A model generated the notes under the pieces. The model had not been told where the DNA came from and made no database searches. It saw only the letters and a program-made list of their open reading frames with translations. From Rhodocyclaceae bacterium UBA2271 (lineage in GTDB: Bacteria > Pseudomonadota > Gammaproteobacteria > Burkholderiales > Rhodocyclaceae), in assembly GCA_002347405.1 (NCBI GenBank), contig DDXB01000001.1, forward strand, positions 1 through 32,542: a DNA stretch of 32,542 nucleotides, written 5' to 3'. The position numbers were made by a program, and so were the translations under genes. Shown here piece after piece: positions 14,197-21,749 of this stretch (position 1 is the first letter of the stretch; the number at the start of each line of letters is the position of its first letter).

Positions 14197-14319
14197 TACC
14201 CCATCCACCGGCCGTCGTCCAAGCGGAGCGGCGAGCGCGGCGAACTGGAACTGAGCAGCGTCGAGCAAGGGGACGTGGCAGTAAGGGAAGCAGCCGTTAT
14301 CGGGTTTTTTGAGGGGCAT
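14197..14319 (-). pseudogene. Chimeric relic: uup start joined to restriction-enzyme end
   Basis: No intact gene lies between 14163 and 14352. Positions 14245-14319 align without gaps to the first 75 bases of uup (11892-11966), about 64 of 75 identical by eye, and would encode MPLKKPDNGCFPYCHVPLLD. Positions 14197-14222 match the last 26 bases of the restriction-enzyme gene (15000-15025), about 24 of 26 identical, encoding LDDGRWMG before a stop. The two pieces are in different frames. This is a decayed rearrangement scar. Confidence 0.75.
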
Positions 14320-14352
14320 GGAATTGGACAGATGCTGCAGTGGCGCCGGATT

Positions 14353-14664
14353 TTATGCGGCCGATGGCTCCATGCGCCGGATTCTCGCCAGCGCATCATT
14401 GGCCGTGCTGGCGGCGATGCGCAGGTCGTAATCGGCCTGCAGGCCCATCCAGAATTCCGCGCTGGTGCCGAAATAGCGGGCCAGCCGCAGGGCCGTGTCG
14501 GCGGTAATGCCGCGCCGCTCGCGGGCGACGTCGTTGATGCGCGGCGCCGGCACACCCAGTGCGATGGCCAGCGCGTTGGCCGAAAGATGCAGCGGCAGGA
14601 GGAATTCCTCGCGCAATATCTCGCCCGGATGGATCGGCCGCATGCCGTTATGAATCTCGTTCAT
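14353..14664 (-). CDS. higA: HigA antitoxin (Xre-type)
   Basis: This 103-aa protein starts MNEIHNGMRPIHPGEILREE, the hallmark of HigA. It has an Xre helix-turn-helix at about residues 26-62 (LSANALAIALGVPAPRINDV, then RRGITADTALRLARYFGTS) and ends with a segment (AEFWMGLQADYDL) common to HigA proteins. The ribosome site is GAGGAAACGAA before the ATG. The gene follows higB by nine bases; the toxin-first order is characteristic of HigBA. It should bind the palindrome upstream of higB. Confidence 0.95.
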   Translation of the reverse strand: MNEIHNGMRPIHPGEILREEFLLPLHLSANALAIALGVPAPRINDVARERRGITADTALRLARYFGTSAEFWMGLQADYDLRIAASTANDALARIRRMEPSAA

Positions 14665-14673
14665 TTCGTTTCC

Positions 14674-14955
14674 TCAGTGGTAATCCACAATTTCCACATC
14701 AAACACCTGTCCGTCCTCCCAGCCGAAGCACACGCGCCACTGGTCGTTGATGCGCACGCTCCATTGGCCCTTGCGGTCGCCCTTCAAGGCTTCCAGCCGG
14801 TTCTGCGGCGGAATGCGCAAATCGTCCAGCCGCGTTGCCCGATGCACCATCAACAGTTTGCGTTCTGCCACGGCCCGGAAGGCAAGCCAGCGGCGGTGGC
14901 AGCGCTCCCCGGCGAACAGCGCTGCGGTGTCCTTGCATTTGAACGACCGGATCAT
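14674..14955 (-). CDS. higB: HigB RelE-type mRNA interferase toxin
   Basis: This 93-aa toxin reads MIRSFKCKDTAALFAGERCH, ERKLLMVHRATRLDDLRIPP, NRLEALKGDRKGQWSVRIND, QWRVCFGWEDGQ and a final VEIVDYH, the full HigB/RelE fold including the conserved WSVRINDQWRVCF strand and terminal YH. It cleaves mRNA on the ribosome and is blocked by HigA. It is the first gene of higBA, with a 15-bp palindrome just upstream as operator. Confidence 0.95.
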   Translation of the reverse strand: MIRSFKCKDTAALFAGERCHRRWLAFRAVAERKLLMVHRATRLDDLRIPPQNRLEALKGDRKGQWSVRINDQWRVCFGWEDGQVFDVEIVDYH

Positions 14956-14967
14956 GCTTGAAGGATA

Positions 14968-14982
14968 TAACGCTTGGCGTTA
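14968..14982. promoter_or_regulatory. higBA operator candidate
   Basis: TAACGC-TTG-GCGTTA is a perfect 6-bp inverted repeat with a 3-base centre, 12 bp upstream of the higB start. It fits the operator recognised by HigA-type regulators. Confidence 0.65.
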
Positions 14983-14998
14983 AACGGCAAGCGATAAA

Positions 14999-17900
14999 TC
15001 ACCCCAGCCACCGGCCGTCGTCCAATTGCCGGGCGCGGCCGAGGGTGGCGAGGGTGGCGAGCAGTTCGGGCAGGCGGGCTTTCCATTTGCCCTTGCCGGT
15101 GAATCTTGCTTCCAGATCGGATTGGGATTGCGGCGATTGGCCGAGGGCGGCGGCCAGCGCGGCGATTTGTTCGGGTAGTGATTGGGGCCACGGTTGCTGT
15201 TGCTGTTGAGCGGGCGGGGATGGCGGTGTCCCGACCTCCTCACGGCTATCACAGATCGTCGGCCGGGACACCACCATCCCCGCCATGGACGCCTGAGTTT
15301 GCTCGGGCGCTTGAAATGCGGGGCGCAGCCAGCGGATGTGGCCTTGCGCTTCTTCGGCGGCGCGTGCGGTGTTGAGGGCGACGAGTCGTTCGAGGATTTG
15401 TGCGTCGCTCGGGTGATCCTGCCAGCCGTAGGCTTCGAGCACGGCGGCGTCGAGTTCGTCGTGCAGGCTTTTGAGCACGGCGACGAGGCCTTTTTCGTGG
15501 ATGAGCTTTTCTTTCGCATTCAACGCCGTCCCGCCAGCGCCGACTTTTACAAGGATGTTGTAAAGGCCGGTCAGCGTGAGTTCGGCATGCGCCGCCAGCA
15601 CGCGCTTGCGATGCGTGTCGATCTGCTCGGCGAGGTCGCGGATGCGGGCTTGTTGTTCGACGGTGGCGACGGGGAAGGGGAAGGTTTCGAAGCAGCGGGA
15701 TTTGTTGTAACGCGGGTCGTTGCCGACACCAAGCCGACTGCCTGTTGCCAACGCCCACGTGACATGTACTCGCGAGGACAGCACGCCAAGCGGGTAGCCA
15801 TCATCAAGCGCAACCACTACCAGCATTTGGTCGGGCAGTATGGAGCCATTGAGAAACTGAAAGACCCGATGCTTGGAGGTCATCGTCGTTGCGATAAACC
15901 GCGACAAGCCCGCCAACGAATGACGCATGTCTTCGTTGTTGCGGCGATGCAGCCACCACTTTTCGCGCAAGTCTTTGTCGCGGTTGGCATCGCGCTCGGG
16001 TTTTACGCGGTCGAGCAGCCATTGATAAAGACGGGGATATTTTGCGCGGACTTGTTCTGTCGTCAGTCCATGGCAGTCGATCACCAGCACGCCGCGCGGC
16101 CGGTCGGTCAGGTCCTTGCCGTTGCGATAAGGCTTGACCGGTGCGTCGGGTTCGAATTGAGCCGCATCTTCGGGCGTAACCACCATCCCCGCGCCATGCG
16201 GAATGACGCCTGTCGTGCTCAGGCCGCCGTTGGCTCGCAACGGTTGGGCGGCGGCAACATTCGCGCCAATGGCGAGGTCGGCGTGAATCAAGCCGCTGCG
16301 TTCGACCAATTCAACCTCCAGCCCTTCGCCCTTGCCCTCGCGCTCGGAAATCACGTCCAGCCGGCAGCCTTCGCCCGTGCCGGGCGCGGCGACGGTCATG
16401 GCGATCCTGACTGCCGCGCCGTCGGCGCTGTCGACCCACGGGTGGTCGGGAATGGCGAAGACCAGATGCACAACCCCCGTCGCACCGGCGGAAGCCGGTG
16501 GCCAGGCTTCTGGATTCCGGCCTGCGCCGGAATGACGGCCGCTTAGCGCTGCTTCGACGACGCGGCGGTTGTAGGTCATCGTAATGCTGTTGGTGGTGAT
16601 GAAGCCGAAGCGCGCCAGCTTGCCCTGCGCAACGAGTTGCGCGGCGTGGTGCCACCAGAACATCACGAAGTCGGCGGAATCGGGCACCGCCTGCCATGCG
16701 CCGCGCAGCGCGTCGACATAGCCGTCGCCGAGCGCGGCGCGAATCTTGAGTTTGCCGATGAACGGCGGATTGCCCACCACCACATCCGCCGCCGGCCATT
16801 CGGCTTGGCGTGGATTGCGGTAGCGTTCCAGCGGCACGCGGGCGGTTTCGTCGGGCACATCTTCGCCCGTCACCGGATGTTTCTTGGTGGTGCGGCCGTC
16901 CCAGCGGCTGACGGGGATGCCCTGGTCGTCGAGCACGTATTCCATTCCGTCGTAAGCCAGCACGGCGTCGCGGCATTCGATGTTGCGGAAGTCCTTGAGG
17001 ATGGGCGCGGGCGGCAAACCGCTGCCTTGCGTGCGGAAGTGCCATTGCAGATAGCCGATCCACAACACCAGTTCGGCGATGGCGGCGGCGCGCGGGTTGA
17101 TTTCGAGGCCGAGGAACTGGTGTGGGTCGACGGTCAGCCCTTCGGCTTCGAGCAGCGTCTGCGTTTCGCCGAGGTCGTGGAGCTGGTTGAGCACTTCGCC
17201 TTCGAGGCGTTTCAGATGTTCCAGCGCGACATACAAAAAGTTGCCGCTGCCGCAGGCCGGGTCGAGCACGCGCAGGTGGCAGAGTTTGTGATGGAAATTG
17301 CGCAGTTCGGCGACGGCTTCCTTGTGGCGGCCTTCGTTGGCGAGCAGCACCGCCGCGCCCTGCACATAGGCCCAGTTCTGGCGCAGCGGTTCGATGACGG
17401 TGGGCTGGACGAGACGGTCGACATAGGCGCGCGGCGTGTAGTGGGCGCCGAGGGCGTGGCGCTCGGCCGGGTCGAGGGCGCGTTCGAGCAGGGTGCCGAA
17501 GATGGCGGGCTCGACCTGCGTCCAGTCGGCTTTGGCGGCTTCGATGAGCAGGCCGATCTGTTGTTTGGTGAGGGGCAATACTTCGGGCTGCTTGAACAGC
17601 TTGCCGTTGAAGCGCGGCAGGGTCTGGCGCAACACGACGGAAAAGCCGCCGCGATCCATTTCCTGCCAGAGCGCCCCGACCAAAGGCACGAACTGGCTGG
17701 TGTCGTCCTTCAGGCTGTGCAGCAGCGTGGTGAAGCTGCCCTTGGGAATCAGCCCGACATCTTCGGCGAACATGCAAAACAGGCAGCGGGTAAGAAAGCC
17801 GGCGACGGTTTCTGCGGCATGCCTGGCGGCTTCCAGCGACTTCGCCACTTCGGCGAGGTGGGTGGCGATTTCGCGGGTGACTTTTGCGCTGGCGGTGGCC

Positions 17901-18502
17901 GGGTCGAGCGCCAGCGGGTCGCGCCAGACGGTGGCCAGCCGCGCACGGATGGTTGCGTCGGCGAGATCGGCGAGGCGAATGCGATGCGAGCGCGGATCGG
18001 GGAAGGGCGTGTAGGTCGCGCCGCTCCTGGAGAATTCGGCATACAGTTCGATGACATTGCCGACGTCGACCACGATGAGGAAGGGCGGCCGGCCTTCGGC
18101 GGCGGGCAGGGCGCGGGCATAGCCTTCGGCCTGGCTGCGGGCGCGCAGCAGGGCGTCGTCGAAGCTCTTTGTCGATCCAGGCGCCGTACCCCATGCGGGG
18201 CATTTCATCCTGCCAGCGCCGACTTTGCCAACATCATCCCGCTGGCTGCCTTTTATCTTCTTCGCTTCCAGCACAAAGCAGCCGCGCCGGTAGCAGTCGA
18301 TGCGGCCGGGGCTGCTGCCGCCGTCGCCATGACTGAAGCTGACCGGCCGCTCGAACATGTAGTCATCCCGGTGTGCGGGCGCTTCGACACCAAGCAGTGC
18401 GCAAAGCTCGATGACGAAGCTCTGTGCCGTTGCGAGTTCGGAGGCGGTCACGCCCTGCCAGCGGGCGATGAAGGATTCGACGGCGTTGGTGGAGGTGTTC
18501 AC
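14999..18502 (-). CDS. MmeI-like (type IIL) restriction-modification enzyme
   Basis: This 1167-aa single-chain enzyme is predicted both to methylate and to cut DNA. Near the N-terminus D69-X9-E79-A-K81 fits the PD-(D/E)XK nuclease spacing of MmeI. The amino-methyltransferase core has the AdoMet motif DPACGSGNFL (414-423) and the catalytic motif GNPPF (577-581). The target-recognition part follows (about 700-960) and contains the family's FPFP (940s). The GTG start overlaps the stop of the HTH gene as GTGA. Four segments look like repeat insertions kept in frame: residues about 92-110, 653-677, 985-994 and 1073-1102. The rest of the core is unbroken, so activity is possible but uncertain. The last 26 bases are duplicated at 14197-14222. 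Confidence 0.9.
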   Translation of the reverse strand: MNTSTNAVESFIARWQGVTASELATAQSFVIELCALLGVEAPAHRDDYMFERPVSFSHGDGGSSPGRIDCYRRGCFVLEAKKIKGSQRDDVGKVGAGRMKCPAWGTAPGSTKSFDDALLRARSQAEGYARALPAAEGRPPFLIVVDVGNVIELYAEFSRSGATYTPFPDPRSHRIRLADLADATIRARLATVWRDPLALDPATASAKVTREIATHLAEVAKSLEAARHAAETVAGFLTRCLFCMFAEDVGLIPKGSFTTLLHSLKDDTSQFVPLVGALWQEMDRGGFSVVLRQTLPRFNGKLFKQPEVLPLTKQQIGLLIEAAKADWTQVEPAIFGTLLERALDPAERHALGAHYTPRAYVDRLVQPTVIEPLRQNWAYVQGAAVLLANEGRHKEAVAELRNFHHKLCHLRVLDPACGSGNFLYVALEHLKRLEGEVLNQLHDLGETQTLLEAEGLTVDPHQFLGLEINPRAAAIAELVLWIGYLQWHFRTQGSGLPPAPILKDFRNIECRDAVLAYDGMEYVLDDQGIPVSRWDGRTTKKHPVTGEDVPDETARVPLERYRNPRQAEWPAADVVVGNPPFIGKLKIRAALGDGYVDALRGAWQAVPDSADFVMFWWHHAAQLVAQGKLARFGFITTNSITMTYNRRVVEAALSGRHSGAGRNPEAWPPASAGATGVVHLVFAIPDHPWVDSADGAAVRIAMTVAAPGTGEGCRLDVISEREGKGEGLEVELVERSGLIHADLAIGANVAAAQPLRANGGLSTTGVIPHGAGMVVTPEDAAQFEPDAPVKPYRNGKDLTDRPRGVLVIDCHGLTTEQVRAKYPRLYQWLLDRVKPERDANRDKDLREKWWLHRRNNEDMRHSLAGLSRFIATTMTSKHRVFQFLNGSILPDQMLVVVALDDGYPLGVLSSRVHVTWALATGSRLGVGNDPRYNKSRCFETFPFPVATVEQQARIRDLAEQIDTHRKRVLAAHAELTLTGLYNILVKVGAGGTALNAKEKLIHEKGLVAVLKSLHDELDAAVLEAYGWQDHPSDAQILERLVALNTARAAEEAQGHIRWLRPAFQAPEQTQASMAGMVVSRPTICDSREEVGTPPSPPAQQQQQPWPQSLPEQIAALAAALGQSPQSQSDLEARFTGKGKWKARLPELLATLATLGRARQLDDGRWLG
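15215..15282. repeat. Long hairpin inside the restriction-enzyme gene
   Basis: CGGGGATGGCGGTGTCCCG (15215-15233) pairs with 15264-15282 with one mismatch in 19 bp and a 30-base loop. It encodes a linker rich in P, Q and S (about residues 1073-1102), so it looks like another palindromic insertion. Confidence 0.75.
15524..15548 (-). repeat. Interspersed repeat inside the restriction-enzyme gene (short form)
   Basis: CGCCGT-CCC-GCCAGCGCCGACTTTT, read as VKVGAGGTAL (about residues 985-994), lies in the C-terminal part of the enzyme. Confidence 0.88.
16478..16537 (-). repeat. REP-type repeat inside the restriction-enzyme gene
   Basis: Two hairpins, ACCGGC-GGAA-GCCGGT and TTCCGGC-CTGC-GCCGGAA (16515-16532), are read in frame as SGRHSGAGRNPEAWPPASAG (residues about 654-673). 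This peptide is the usual translation of the genome-wide REP unit also present at 9903 and 24539. Confidence 0.88.
18181..18227 (-). repeat. Interspersed repeat inside the restriction-enzyme gene (long form)
   Basis: The long form adds ACCCCATGCGGGGCATTTCA between the CGCCGT and GCCAGCGCCGAC parts. It is read in frame as KVGAGRMKCPAWGTAP (residues about 93-108), just C-terminal to the predicted nuclease motif. Confidence 0.9.
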
Positions 18503-18861
18503 GCGGCGACGGCGAGGTGCATGTCGACGTGGATGTCGGCGAAGGGACAGACGATCTTGTCGTCGGGCGTTTTCTCGATGAGGCCGAGTTCGAGCAGGAC
18601 ACGCACGTCGTCGAGCACGCGCTTGGGGTCGCGCGCCACGCGCCGCGCCAGTTCACGCACGCTCATCGCTGCCGCGCCTTGCATCTGGCGCACGATGTCC
18701 CAGCGCCTTTCGGTCAGTTGTCCGAAGAATTGTGCGGGCGTCTCGAAGTTGAGATATTCGCCTTGATAACGGCCGTTCGCCGCACCACGCGCGGCCTTCG
18801 CGCCTGCCGCGCGCAGGGCGTCCTGCCAGGCGGGACGCAGGGTGATGGTCAGTTGTCTCAC
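18499..18861 (-). CDS. HTH regulator/antitoxin partner of TumE
   Basis: This 120-aa protein has a leading region (RQLTITLRPAWQDALRAAG) and a winged-helix part: RRWDIVRQMQGAAAMSVREL, ARRVARDPKRVLDDVRVLLE, LGLIEKTPDDKIVCPFADIH (about residues 50-115), similar to MarR-like HTH antitoxins found next to TumE-type toxins. The start is GTG behind a strong AAAGGAGAAAGAC site. It overlaps the TumE stop (GTGA) and the restriction-enzyme start (GTGA), so three genes form one coupled operon. It may repress the operon at the palindrome 19142-19161, acting also as a control protein for the restriction enzyme; that is inference. Confidence 0.85.
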   Translation of the reverse strand: MRQLTITLRPAWQDALRAAGAKAARGAANGRYQGEYLNFETPAQFFGQLTERRWDIVRQMQGAAAMSVRELARRVARDPKRVLDDVRVLLELGLIEKTPDDKIVCPFADIHVDMHLAVAA

Positions 18862-19142
18862 GTCTTTCTCCTTTCTGCGACGGCGGCGATGAAATCCTCG
18901 ATCAGGCGTTCGATATCCGTGAAGCGATAGGGGCGCTCGATACCGTCGATGTGGCAGTGGTCGCCCTTGCCGCGTTCGTTGTCGAAACCGACGATACGCT
19001 GTGTGCCGCGTCCATAAAACAGGCAGTACTTGAATTCGTGTTCGCTGGGCGCAACGGGTTGTGGAACGTGCCAGACGCGCATCTGGATGATGTCGCCTGC
19101 GGGTGTGACGTCTTTGAAATCGATGATGAGCGTCGCCGTCAT
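18858..19142 (-). CDS. TumE/DUF6516-family toxin
   Basis: This 94-aa protein reads MTATLIIDFKDVTPAGDIIQ, then VWHVPQP, EHEFKYCLFYGRGTQRIVGF, DNERGKGDHCHIDG, RPYRFTDIERLIEDFIAAV. The YRLFYGRxxxRIVGYDNERGKGDHxH core marks the TumE (DUF6516) toxin family. I chose the ATG at 19142: it has no ribosome site, but a TTGCGT/CATAAT promoter places the transcript start at or next to the ATG, which suggests a leaderless message. A GTG at 19160 lies inside the palindrome and is less likely. Confidence 0.88.
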   Translation of the reverse strand: MTATLIIDFKDVTPAGDIIQMRVWHVPQPVAPSEHEFKYCLFYGRGTQRIVGFDNERGKGDHCHIDGIERPYRFTDIERLIEDFIAAVAERRKT

Positions 19143-19179
19143 GTGGGCAATTATGCCCACACCCTGACGGGAAACGCAA
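19142..19179 (-). promoter_or_regulatory. TumE operon promoter with palindromic operator
   Basis: On the minus strand TTGCGT (19179-19174), an 18-base spacer and CATAAT (19155-19150) form a plausible promoter. The perfect palindrome TGTGGGCA-ATTA-TGCCCACA (19142-19161) covers the -10 box and reaches the start codon. A repressor bound there would block polymerase. Transcription should begin within one or two bases of the ATG at 19142. Confidence 0.65.
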
Positions 19180-19193
19180 GTGACATTTTGTCG

Positions 19194-19411
19194 GCGCCGT
19201 ACCCCATGCGGGGCATTTCATCCTAAAAACTTCAGTTCGCACCACGGAGATCACGGAGGACACGGAGAAACGGCGCAAGCATACAAAGTTCAGGCGCAGC
19301 CAACGGGCGACATGCTCTTATTACGTAACGCCTGGTTTTTTCTCCGTGATCACCGTGTCCTCCGTGGTGAACTGCTTTTTCTAGGTTCATCCCGCCAGCG
19401 CCGACTTTTGG
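19194..19411 (-). repeat. Long-form interspersed repeat split by an insertion
   Basis: The left half CGCCGTACCCCATGCGGGGC plus ATTTCAT lies at 19196-19221 and the right half CCCGCCAGCGCCGACTTTTG at 19391-19410. Removing 19222-19385 and one TTCAT restores the long form seen at 18181-18227 and 29131-29174. Confidence 0.85.
19222..19385. mobile_element. MITE-like element, 164 bp, with 5-bp target duplication
   Basis: The element starts CCTAAAAACTTCAGTTC and ends GAACTGCTTTTTCTAGG, giving imperfect terminal inverted repeats. These continue into ACCACGGAGATCACGGAGGA (19241-19260) and a complementary CTCCGTGATCACCGTGTCCT (19341-19360) region, so most of it folds into one long hairpin. TTCAT flanks both ends (19217-19221 and 19386-19390). 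It has no coding capacity. It sits inside an older interspersed repeat. Confidence 0.78.
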
Positions 19412-19835
19412 TAACGTGAAAGACGCAATTTGACGCCGCGTCATCCCCTGAGCGCAGCGAACAAACTTTGGGCTATTTGCATTCTGAGGTTGGAAAACGG
19501 AGATTTCGAAGTCGAACCCGGATGGGTGCCGAGGTTGGAATGAGCATCTTGGGTGGAACCTCGTGCAACCCCAATTGGTTGGAACTGAGATTGATGTGGC
19601 TATGCCTGCCTCAGGCTGTTATGCCGATTACTGACAAATGCATACGCGCTGGCCGGTCAACTCAGTTTGCAGCCGTTCAGACTCGGCTTGGTCGGATGAC
19701 AAGTCCGTGCCCGAATGAGTCAGACAGCCATGTAATTTCATCGCCCGAAGGCGGGCGGCCGATACTCGACAACATATTGCTTTGCCGAGCAGATTCTCCG
19801 GGGTCTTTGTTCATGTGTTTCGTTTGTGGTCCGGT
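19412..19835. other. Gene-free stretch downstream of the AbiEii-like gene
   Basis: About 420 bp without a convincing gene. A plus-strand frame (19468-20049) runs through it but lacks a ribosome site, has unlikely composition and overlaps the AbiEii-like gene on the other strand. The stretch contains the left 26-bp inverted repeat (19471-19496). I recognise nothing else. Confidence 0.6.
19471..19496 (+). repeat. Left 26-bp inverted repeat around the AbiE-like pair
   Basis: The unit begins GGCTATTTGCATTC and ends GGTTGGAAA. Its exact complement is at 22185-22210, 2.7 kb away, with the AbiEi/AbiEii-like genes between. The match continues with gaps into neighbouring bases (AACTTTG). Confidence 0.85.
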
Positions 19836-20711
19836 TCAGGCTGTAAAGCCAAGGGTAAATTGTTCCAGCAGGCGATCCGAATATTCCAAGGAATCTTCCC
19901 TGCCGAGCATCGCCCTTGCCATGTCCTCGATCAGTCGCTGTCTCTTTGGTCCATTCAATAGCGATTTAAGGGCTGTGTTTGTTGGTGCGGATGCCATTGC
20001 GGCAACGTCGCTGCCAAGGAGCCAGGCGCCTGTCAGTTCCGGGTCATAGCCGGTTGCCGCTAGCGCCGCTAGCGCATTGGCTTCCTCGTAGATTCTGTTG
20101 GTATTGCCGGCTTCGTTGTAGCTGCGCAAGAGCAAAACGAGGTCGACTGCATCCTTCGGATTTTCTTGCCCGCGATCAATCCAGGCGAAGATTTTCAGAA
20201 TCGCAATTCCCGGGAGCGAGGCAACTTTGATTTGTATTTCGGGGCTCACTTCAACCGTCACGGAGGCGGCAAGTGCATCGCCAAAGCCGGCGACGTTCAT
20301 CATGACCGCCATGTCGGGTGGCCACATGATGATGGTTGGGCTGGTTTCAATGCTGCCGAAGGGAATCAGATCGACTTTGTACGGATGCTCTACACCGGGA
20401 AGGTGAAAATGTAGCCGGTGGGCGACATGTTTCGATTCCTCAAACTTGGCGCTTGCAAGCAGGCGGTCCTTGATGGCTCTGAATTGGTCCCAGTTGTCTA
20501 GCGCAAAGGCGAAATCCACATCCGTCGTGGCACGCTCCGCCTTTAAGCCATGAATGTTTTCAAGAAGAATGATCCGCGCCACCGCACCAACCAGGAGGAC
20601 GGGGAACCCAAGCTCTCTTGAAACCAGGTGGATTGCGCTGATCACCCTCAAAGCCAAGGGCTCGACGGGGCGGTCAGGCTTGAGCTTCAGGGGTTGCGAG
20701 ATACTGTTCAT
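19836..20711 (-). CDS. AbiEii-like nucleotidyltransferase toxin
   Basis: This 291-aa protein has a nucleotidyltransferase start: LVSRELGFPVLLVGAVARII (about residues 30-49), then ERATTDVDFAFAL (about 59-71), in which the D-V-D pair fits the catalytic acids of AbiEii/MenT-type transferases. A K-x-x-A-W-x-D-R-x-x-x-x-KDAVDL segment follows (IAILKIFAWIDRGQ, then PKDAVDLVLLL, about 171-193), also typical. The usual G-S motif is replaced by G-A-V-A-R, which is somewhat unusual. The ATG lies inside the AbiEi-like gene with a 38-base overlap, so the two are coupled. It is the probable toxin of a type IV system. Confidence 0.85.
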   Translation of the reverse strand: MNSISQPLKLKPDRPVEPLALRVISAIHLVSRELGFPVLLVGAVARIILLENIHGLKAERATTDVDFAFALDNWDQFRAIKDRLLASAKFEESKHVAHRLHFHLPGVEHPYKVDLIPFGSIETSPTIIMWPPDMAVMMNVAGFGDALAASVTVEVSPEIQIKVASLPGIAILKIFAWIDRGQENPKDAVDLVLLLRSYNEAGNTNRIYEEANALAALAATGYDPELTGAWLLGSDVAAMASAPTNTALKSLLNGPKRQRLIEDMARAMLGREDSLEYSDRLLEQFTLGFTA

Positions 20712-21744
20712 GGATCAGCTTTGCAGCTTCCAGGTTGCGAGGGTCCAGCGTCGCGAGCAAGTCGGCGTAGGCCAGCAAGGGCGGTACTGTTTCCGGTATT
20801 GGCTTTTCGTCTGCAAAATCCCAGAAGGCGTCCAGAATTTCTATGTCGCCTTGCGGATCCGGGCGCAACCTGTTTTCCGCCACCAGTTTGGTGAGGTTTT
20901 TTTGGCCTTGCTGCTTGTGGAGATAAATGGTGAGTGCATATGGCCGCAGATACCCGGTCAATTTTTCGGCTGCGGGCTCCGCACCCCATTGGGCACCGTG
21001 CCTGGTTATGTCGGCGTCTTTCCACCAGTCGGCCTGCGGCGCGCGGAACCGTCTCGGATTGAGTTTCGGGCGCAGCTTTATTGGGTAGTTTGTTACCCAC
21101 TCCTGCACGAGTTTCTGGCGCTCAAGCATCACTCTGTCACCCTTGCCCTTGCCGCCGGTTGTGATGCCCCTTCCGTTTAGGTCGAAGAATACCCAACCGA
21201 TGGCGCCAAGGGCTACACCCGCAGCCTGGACGATGTCCCGGTAAGGTGCGTTGAGTAATCCGGGCTTGCATAGCAGCCCGAAAATGACGCGCAAATGGGT
21301 TGCCGTGCCTGCTCGTTTTCCCTCTTGGTCTGTCAGCTGAAATTCGTCCCCTTCAATAGGGCGCTGTCCTTTCACCAGGACATACAAGCCGGGGCCATGC
21401 AGATAGGCGTTGCCGGTAGCGTCGATAAATTGCAGATCAAGTTCACGGCATTTCTCAGCGGTTTCAGTGGTGACACGGGGTGCTACCAGAAGTAGTTGAT
21501 CGCCATACTGGGCGCACTGACGCTTGATATCTCTCAGGATTGCAAAGCGGTCGACACGTCTGATTTCGGCCAAATAGGGATAGCGTTGTCCGTTTGCCTC
21601 GACCTCAAGCCGAGCGTCCGCACGAAAGCCCTTGGCAATGATCGGCTCTCGTTCAATCACATGGCCGGCAACGCCTGTTGTTCTATGCAAGGCTTCCAAG
21701 GCACGCAGCAAGATGGCGTGCTCTTTGTCGTTAAGTAGCTTCAT
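20674..21744 (-). CDS. AbiEi-family antitoxin/regulator of type IV TA system
   Basis: This 356-aa protein resembles the longer AbiEi antitoxins (AbiEi_2 type). The first 120 residues resemble a restriction-nuclease-like segment (YLAEIRRVDRFAILRDIKRQ, about residues 55-74; LLLVAPRVT; CRELDLQFIDATGNAYLHGP, about 98-117). A winged-helix DNA-binding part follows (THLRVIFGLLCKPGLLNAPY, then RDIVQAAGVALGAIGWVF, about 148-185). It should repress its own operon at the GTTCACG palindromes upstream. No ribosome site is visible, and a GATAAT box ends five bases before the ATG, so the message may be leaderless. The transferase gene follows with an overlap. Confidence 0.88.
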   Translation of the reverse strand: MKLLNDKEHAILLRALEALHRTTGVAGHVIEREPIIAKGFRADARLEVEANGQRYPYLAEIRRVDRFAILRDIKRQCAQYGDQLLLVAPRVTTETAEKCRELDLQFIDATGNAYLHGPGLYVLVKGQRPIEGDEFQLTDQEGKRAGTATHLRVIFGLLCKPGLLNAPYRDIVQAAGVALGAIGWVFFDLNGRGITTGGKGKGDRVMLERQKLVQEWVTNYPIKLRPKLNPRRFRAPQADWWKDADITRHGAQWGAEPAAEKLTGYLRPYALTIYLHKQQGQKNLTKLVAENRLRPDPQGDIEILDAFWDFADEKPIPETVPPLLAYADLLATLDPRNLEAAKLIHEQYLATPEAQA

Positions 21745-21749
21745 CGTTC

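Noticed and set aside
16637..18766. 709-aa open frame on the plus strand
   Set aside because: It lies opposite the restriction enzyme, whose motifs are clear. High GC at third positions keeps the opposite strand open, and its sequence shows no domain.
19468..20049. 193-aa plus-strand frame over the gene-free stretch
   Set aside because: It starts in the 26-bp repeat, lacks a ribosome site and runs over the end of the AbiEii-like gene. Its composition does not look like protein.
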